From Deltaproteobacteria bacterium (GTDB taxonomy: Bacteria; Desulfobacterota; DSM-4660; Desulfatiglandales; HGW-15), in the NCBI GenBank assembly GCA_019308525.1, contig JAFDIC010000113.1, forward strand, positions 1 to 10,079: 10,079 nucleotides of DNA, in the 5' to 3' direction. Position numbers and translations under genes: made by a program. Each line of letters starts with the position of its first letter. Within the stretch, counting starts at the first letter, position 1. Below the pieces are notes generated by a model. The model was not told the DNA's origin. It made no database searches and saw only the letters and a list, made by a program, of their open reading frames with translations. Positions 6,197 through 10,079 of the stretch are shown in pieces.

Positions 6197-6886
6197 ATGC
6201 TGGACTTGAAGGGCTATGGCTGGATGCTATGGAGGGGGGCGGAACTGACCATTGCTGTCGGCCTGTTGTCCATGTTCGTGGCTTGCGTTCTGGGCTTGAT
6301 CGGCGCATGGGGTAAACTGGCCAGGGGAAAGCTCCCCCGCTTTGTCGCTGATACCTATACCACTGTCATTCGTGGTGTGCCGGAGTTGGTCCTTATCCTG
6401 CTCGTCTACTACGGTATGCCCACCCTCATCCAGGATTTCGCAACCCTGATGGGCAAAGAGGTCATGGTTAACCTGAACCCCTTTGCAGCGGGGGTCATTA
6501 CGATAGGTTTCATCTACGGGGCATTCTCCACCGAAGTCTTCAGAGGGGCTTACCTTGCCGTGCCGCGGGGGCAAATAGAGGCGGCCAGGGCAGTGGGCAT
6601 GAGTTCGGCCAAGGCGTTTCGGAGGATCATTCTCCCGCAGATGTGGCGTTTCGCCCTTCCAGGTCTGGGAAATGTGTGGATGGTGCTCATCAAAGCGACG
6701 GCCCTCATTTCAGTGATACAGCTCCCCGAATTAATGCGTAGCGCGGACATCGCTGCCCGGGCTACGCGCCGGCCTTTTACCTGTTTTCTGGCGGCTTCAC
6801 TCATTTATCTCGGCATTACAATTGTCTCAATGCTTTTTCAGCACCGCGCCGAGGGCTGGGCAAGTCGCGGCATAAGGAAGGACTAG
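6197..6886 (+). CDS. Amino acid ABC importer permease, HisQ-like
   Basis: 229 residues, against 228 for HisQ as I recall it. The start at ATG 6197 (MLDLKGYGWMLWRGAELTIA) aligns with family N-termini and has AGGG nine bases upstream. An upstream ATG at 6152 in the same frame would add 15 residues without similarity. About five membrane spans are visible, near residues 14-36, 55-75, 97-118, 150-172 and 195-215. The family loop TTVIRGVPELVLILLVYYG is at 55-73. The cytoplasmic EAA loop that contacts the ATPase is at 128-148 (EAARAVGMSSAKAFRRIILP). It would form the inner-membrane channel as a heterodimer with the next gene's product. It is followed by the second permease after three bases, so translational coupling is likely. 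Confidence 0.92.
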   Translation: MLDLKGYGWMLWRGAELTIAVGLLSMFVACVLGLIGAWGKLARGKLPRFVADTYTTVIRGVPELVLILLVYYGMPTLIQDFATLMGKEVMVNLNPFAAGVITIGFIYGAFSTEVFRGAYLAVPRGQIEAARAVGMSSAKAFRRIILPQMWRFALPGLGNVWMVLIKATALISVIQLPELMRSADIAARATRRPFTCFLAASLIYLGITIVSMLFQHRAEGWASRGIRKD

Positions 6887-6889
6887 GCA

Positions 6890-7615
6890 GTGGACCTGGA
6901 CATTATGTGGGAAAGTCTCCCCCGTCTCTTTCATGGGGCACTGATAACCGTGGAGCTCACGGCGGTGAGCGTTATGATCGGCCTTTCTATGGCCGTGCCT
7001 CTCTCCTTGCTGCGGGTTGCCCGCAACCCGCTCATGTGGATGCCCGTGTACGGGTTTATCTTCTATTTCCGGGGCACACCTCTTCTCGTCCAGATCTTTC
7101 TCATATATTACGGAAGCGGACAATTCCAGGGATTTCTGAGACAAATAGGGCTATGGGCCCTCTTCCGGGAGGCCCACTTCTGTGCCATCTTGAGTCTCAC
7201 CCTCAACACGGCTGCCTATACCGCAGAGATTCTTCGGGGAGCCATACAGGCGGTCCCTTTTGGTGAGATAGAGGCTGCCAGGGCCTGCGGCATGTCCGGC
7301 GGCCTGCTGTACAGGAGGATCATATTACCCAAGGCCTTCAGACTGGCATGGCCCGCCTATACCAACGAAGTCGTCTTCTTGCTCCAGGCCACTTCCCTGG
7401 TCTCCATCATCACCCTGATGGATATCACCGGTGTGGCTAGGGTAGTGGCAGCCCGTACCTTTGCCTTCTATGAGTTGTTTATCACGGCGGCACTGCTATA
7501 TCTTGCCCTGGTATATGGAGTGCTGTTCCTCTTTCGGAAGGTCGAAGCAAGACTGTCCAGGCACCTGGCAGACGTTCAAGCCACCGCTGCAATGAGGCAG
7601 GACCCCGCCCTTTAG
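6890..7615 (+). CDS. Amino acid ABC importer permease, HisM-like
   Basis: 241 residues from GTG 6890, which lies three bases after the previous stop codon and eight bases after AAGGAAGG (6874-6881). ATG 6905 is a possible later start. The HisM-type pattern is clear: FIFYFRGTPLLVQIFLIYYG (57-76), LTLNTAAYTAEILRGAIQAV (103-122) and the EAA loop EAARACGMSGGLLYRRIILP (128-147), then two or three further hydrophobic spans to about residue 216. A polar C-terminal tail of about 25 residues is somewhat longer than usual. It pairs with the HisQ-like protein in the inner membrane and completes the importer. The operon ends here: the next gene is convergent with three bases between stop codons and no terminator space. 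Confidence 0.92.
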   Translation: MDLDIMWESLPRLFHGALITVELTAVSVMIGLSMAVPLSLLRVARNPLMWMPVYGFIFYFRGTPLLVQIFLIYYGSGQFQGFLRQIGLWALFREAHFCAILSLTLNTAAYTAEILRGAIQAVPFGEIEAARACGMSGGLLYRRIILPKAFRLAWPAYTNEVVFLLQATSLVSIITLMDITGVARVVAARTFAFYELFITAALLYLALVYGVLFLFRKVEARLSRHLADVQATAAMRQDPAL

Positions 7616-7618
7616 GAC

Positions 7619-9937
7619 CTAGACCCTTCTCTTTTTCCAGATGGTGCCCTGTCTCGTGTCAATCACTTCGATACCCATCTCCCGGAGCTCATTCCTTATG
7701 CGGTCGGCCAGATCCCAGTCCTTGGCTCTCCTGGCCTCTTCCCTTCTCCTGATCAAGCCCTCGATACTTTCATCGATCGCCGGGGGCTCAAGTTCCAGGA
7801 CCGCCAGCACGGAATTGATACTCTTCAAGGCATCAGTGGCCTTCTTTTTGTCATCCGGGGATAGACCTTCCCTGTCTATGATTCGATTCATCCTGTTGGT
7901 AAATTCAAACAATGCAGCAAGGGCCCGGGCAATGTTCAGATCGTCATCAAGCGACTCTGTAAACTTGTGCCTCAGGTCATATACTGCCTGGTCTATTTCA
8001 GGATTCGGTGGAGCAGGGCCGCATGCATGGAGTTTGTGGACGAACTTGTCCAGGTGGTCCACTGTTTCCCTGGCGATTTCCAGCTTCTCCCACGAAAAGT
8101 ACATGGGCTTCCTGTAGTGGCGGCTCAGGAGCCAGAAACGCACCACCCTGCCTTCGTAATCCCTTTCCAGGACGTGCCTGAGGGTATAGGACTGTTCGTC
8201 GGAGTGTATTACGGGTTTCTTGCCCTGCACCATGACCAGCTCGTTATGGAGCCAGTAATTGGCCATGGCCTTGCCCGTGAGGGCCTCGGTTATGGCAATG
8301 GCATTCTCGTGGTGAGGGAAGATGAGGTCCGCCCCGCTTGTATGGATGTCATAGGTGCCACCGAAGAACTTCATGGCTATCACCGGGCACTCCAGGTGCC
8401 AGCTTGGTCTCACGTTCCCCCACTGGGTCTTGTAAAATATTCCCCTCTTGAGTTCTTTCAGCGTCGACCTCTTGAGGAGCGTAAAATCCCGGGGGTTTTC
8501 CTTCTCGTACTGGTCAAGGTCAACGGTCTTGCCGAGACGGATCTTGTCAAGATCGATCTTGGATAGTTTGCCGTAATCCCTGGACCTGGATATGTCAAAA
8601 TACACGGAGCGCAGTTTTTCATAGGCGTAGCCCTTTTCAATCAGCTTGCCCGTGGTTCGGATCATGTCGGCCACGTAATCACTGGACTTCGGGTACTCCG
8701 CAGCCCGCTTGATGTTCAAGGACTCGATGTCCTCCAGAAAATCCTGGTAGTATCCACCGGTAAAATCCTTCAGGGAAACCCCTTCCCTATCAGCCCCTTC
8801 AATGGTCCGATCACTCAGGTCCGTAAGGTTCATTATGTGTCTCACGCTGTATCCCTTGAATTCCAGGTAACGTCTGATCAGGTCGGAAAAGACCAAGAAA
8901 CGGCACTGCCCCACGTGCAGATGCCTGCAAAGGGTTGGCCCGCACGAGTACATGGTGATGCTGTTTTCCTGGATGGGGATGAACTCCTCCTTCCTGCGGG
9001 TCAGGGTGTTGTAAAGGGACATGCCGGATTTTCTCTTGACGACGAACAGGGGGGTACTGAGATACCTCTCTCCACCGTCAGGAAGGATGACCACGATTCT
9101 GCCCTGTACCATCTCCCTGGCAAGTCTTAGGGCGACCGCCATGGCTGCTCCCGAGCTCATGCCCACGAATAGCCCCTCTTCCTTTGCGAGCAGTCTGGAG
9201 GTATAATAGGCCTCCTCATCGTCAATGTTGATGATGCGATCGGCCCTTTGCTTCTCGAATATGCCGGGCGTGTATGATTCTTTCATGTTCTTAAGGCCCT
9301 GGATCTTGTGACCCAGATATGGTTCGACGCCGATGATTTTCACATGCGGCTGCAATTCCTCGAAGCGCCTTGATATCCCCATCAGTGTCCCTGTCGTGCC
9401 CATTGAACAGACGATTTTGTCCACCTTGCCGCCGGTCTGTTCCCAGATCTCGTTGGCGGTACTGTGGTAATGGGCCAGCCAGTTGGATTCGTTGTTGAAC
9501 TGGTCGGCCAGCCAGTATGTCTCTGCTTCCTCTCTGGCCAGGTTGTAAACAAACTCGATGGCCCCGTCCGTCCCCAGGTGAGCAGGGGTGAACTGCAATT
9601 CAGCCCCCATGGCCCTGAGGATCTTTTTCCTCTCCTCACTTACCGCTTCTGACATAACGAGGTGTATCCTGTACCTCTTGACGGCCGCCACGAGGGAGAG
9701 GCCGATGCCCGTATTGCCGCTGGTGGCCTCAAGGATAATCCTATCCTCCGTAAGCTCCCCCTTCGCCTCGGCATCCTCGATCATCCTGAGGGCCGGACGG
9801 TCTTTCACGGACCCCCCCGGGTTGAAGGATTCAAGTTTTGCCAGTATCTGGACCTTTTTGTTGCTGTTCAGCCTGTTGATCGGAACAAGGGGTGTCCACC
9901 CGATCTGGTCCAGTATATTGCCGTATCTCTTCTTCAT
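7619..9937 (-). CDS. Fusion: CysM-like cysteine synthase + divergent cysteinyl-tRNA synthetase-like protein
   Basis: 772 residues from ATG 9937, with GGAG eight bases upstream (TTG 9940 is an alternative). Residues about 5-300 are a fold-II PLP enzyme of the CysM type: K45 in NPGGSVKDR forms the Schiff base, TSGNTG (72-77), DQFNN (145-149), phosphate loop GTTGT (180-184), S262, and PDGGERYLST (286-295). It would make cysteine from O-acetylserine or a related substrate. From M306 (SLYNTLTRRKEEF) to the end is a full-length class Ia cysteinyl-tRNA synthetase: YSCGPT with C332, HVGQ (341-344), W513 and C517 in WHLEC, H542 in FPHHENA, helical DDDLN (664-668), and the C-terminal tRNA-binding segment (740-767). 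Key departures: the KMSKS loop is absent (573-583), and the fourth zinc ligand, Glu238 in E. coli, is A546. M306 has no clear internal ribosome site, so one polypeptide is expected. Aminoacylation is uncertain. Confidence 0.9.
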   Translation of the reverse strand: MKKRYGNILDQIGWTPLVPINRLNSNKKVQILAKLESFNPGGSVKDRPALRMIEDAEAKGELTEDRIILEATSGNTGIGLSLVAAVKRYRIHLVMSEAVSEERKKILRAMGAELQFTPAHLGTDGAIEFVYNLAREEAETYWLADQFNNESNWLAHYHSTANEIWEQTGGKVDKIVCSMGTTGTLMGISRRFEELQPHVKIIGVEPYLGHKIQGLKNMKESYTPGIFEKQRADRIINIDDEEAYYTSRLLAKEEGLFVGMSSGAAMAVALRLAREMVQGRIVVILPDGGERYLSTPLFVVKRKSGMSLYNTLTRRKEEFIPIQENSITMYSCGPTLCRHLHVGQCRFLVFSDLIRRYLEFKGYSVRHIMNLTDLSDRTIEGADREGVSLKDFTGGYYQDFLEDIESLNIKRAAEYPKSSDYVADMIRTTGKLIEKGYAYEKLRSVYFDISRSRDYGKLSKIDLDKIRLGKTVDLDQYEKENPRDFTLLKRSTLKELKRGIFYKTQWGNVRPSWHLECPVIAMKFFGGTYDIHTSGADLIFPHHENAIAITEALTGKAMANYWLHNELVMVQGKKPVIHSDEQSYTLRHVLERDYEGRVVRFWLLSRHYRKPMYFSWEKLEIARETVDHLDKFVHKLHACGPAPPNPEIDQAVYDLRHKFTESLDDDLNIARALAALFEFTNRMNRIIDREGLSPDDKKKATDALKSINSVLAVLELEPPAIDESIEGLIRRREEARRAKDWDLADRIRNELREMGIEVIDTRQGTIWKKRRV

Positions 9938-10079
9938 CAAACACGCTCCGCTATCATCTCATTGTCGATATCTCATCAGCCCCGACGAGCACCTGTTCTC
10001 GGGACATGAGCAAGAAGAATGCCTGGAAAGGCCTTCCCGGACTAATGGGATTTCCCTGGGACTGGTAATCAAATAAGGT

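Noticed and set aside
9588..10076. 162-codon plus-strand frame opposite the start of the fusion gene
   Set aside because: Most of it is the complement of the cysteine synthase domain, and its translation shows no recognisable motif.
9954..10079. Minus-strand frame open from the window edge to TGA at 9954-9956, a possible C-terminus of a gene upstream of the fusion gene
   Set aside because: A second minus-strand frame is also open over almost the same stretch, neither translation is recognisable, and about 40 codons at the window edge is too little to decide. If real, it would stop 16 bases before the fusion ATG and be co-transcribed.

Overview
The window reads as chromosome of an anaerobic bacterium, most likely a Deltaproteobacterium (Desulfobacterota). 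This is inference from gene content: a ferredoxin-linked 2-oxoacid oxidoreductase with its own FAD/NAD subunit, an AcuB-like CBS protein and moderately GC-rich, AGG-rich coding sequence. There is no rRNA, tRNA, CRISPR array, transposase or phage gene.

Region 1 (1-3006, + strand) is the end of an oxidoreductase operon. It holds a 5'-truncated FAD/NAD(P)-dependent disulfide-reductase-family protein, then a polyferredoxin fused to the thiamine-diphosphate beta subunit of a 2-oxoacid:acceptor oxidoreductase, then a small VOC-fold protein. Order and sizes resemble the PadH-PadI end of NAD-dependent phenylglyoxylate dehydrogenase. Electrons would pass from the 2-oxoacid through TPP and [4Fe-4S] clusters to FAD and NAD+. 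The alpha and gamma subunits would lie upstream, outside the window.

Region 2 (3158-3988, - strand) is a two-gene unit: a 51-residue protein of unknown function, then a CBS-CBS-ACT regulator of the AcuB type. The divergent spacer 3989-4357 carries a perfect AT-rich 7-1-7 palindrome resembling a Fur-family operator and a promoter-like sequence facing the next operon.

Region 3 (4358-7615, + strand) is a complete polar/basic amino acid ABC importer of the HisJQMP/ArtPJQM class, in the order ATPase, periplasmic binding protein, permease, permease. The binding protein has a perfect Shine-Dalgarno. The 186-base gap between it and the first permease holds a 23-bp hairpin and a terminator-like hairpin, which fits high binding-protein and lower permease expression.

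Region 4 (7619-9937, - strand) is the most unusual gene: one reading frame joining a complete CysM-like cysteine synthase to a full-length cysteinyl-tRNA synthetase-like protein. The PLP half keeps its motifs. The synthetase half keeps its overall fold signature, three of the four zinc ligands and the C-terminal domains, but it has lost the KMSKS loop, has Ala at the fourth zinc ligand and has HVGQ in place of HIGH/HIGN. It may therefore not be an ordinary aminoacyl-tRNA synthetase. It converges on the last permease gene with only three bases between the stop codons.
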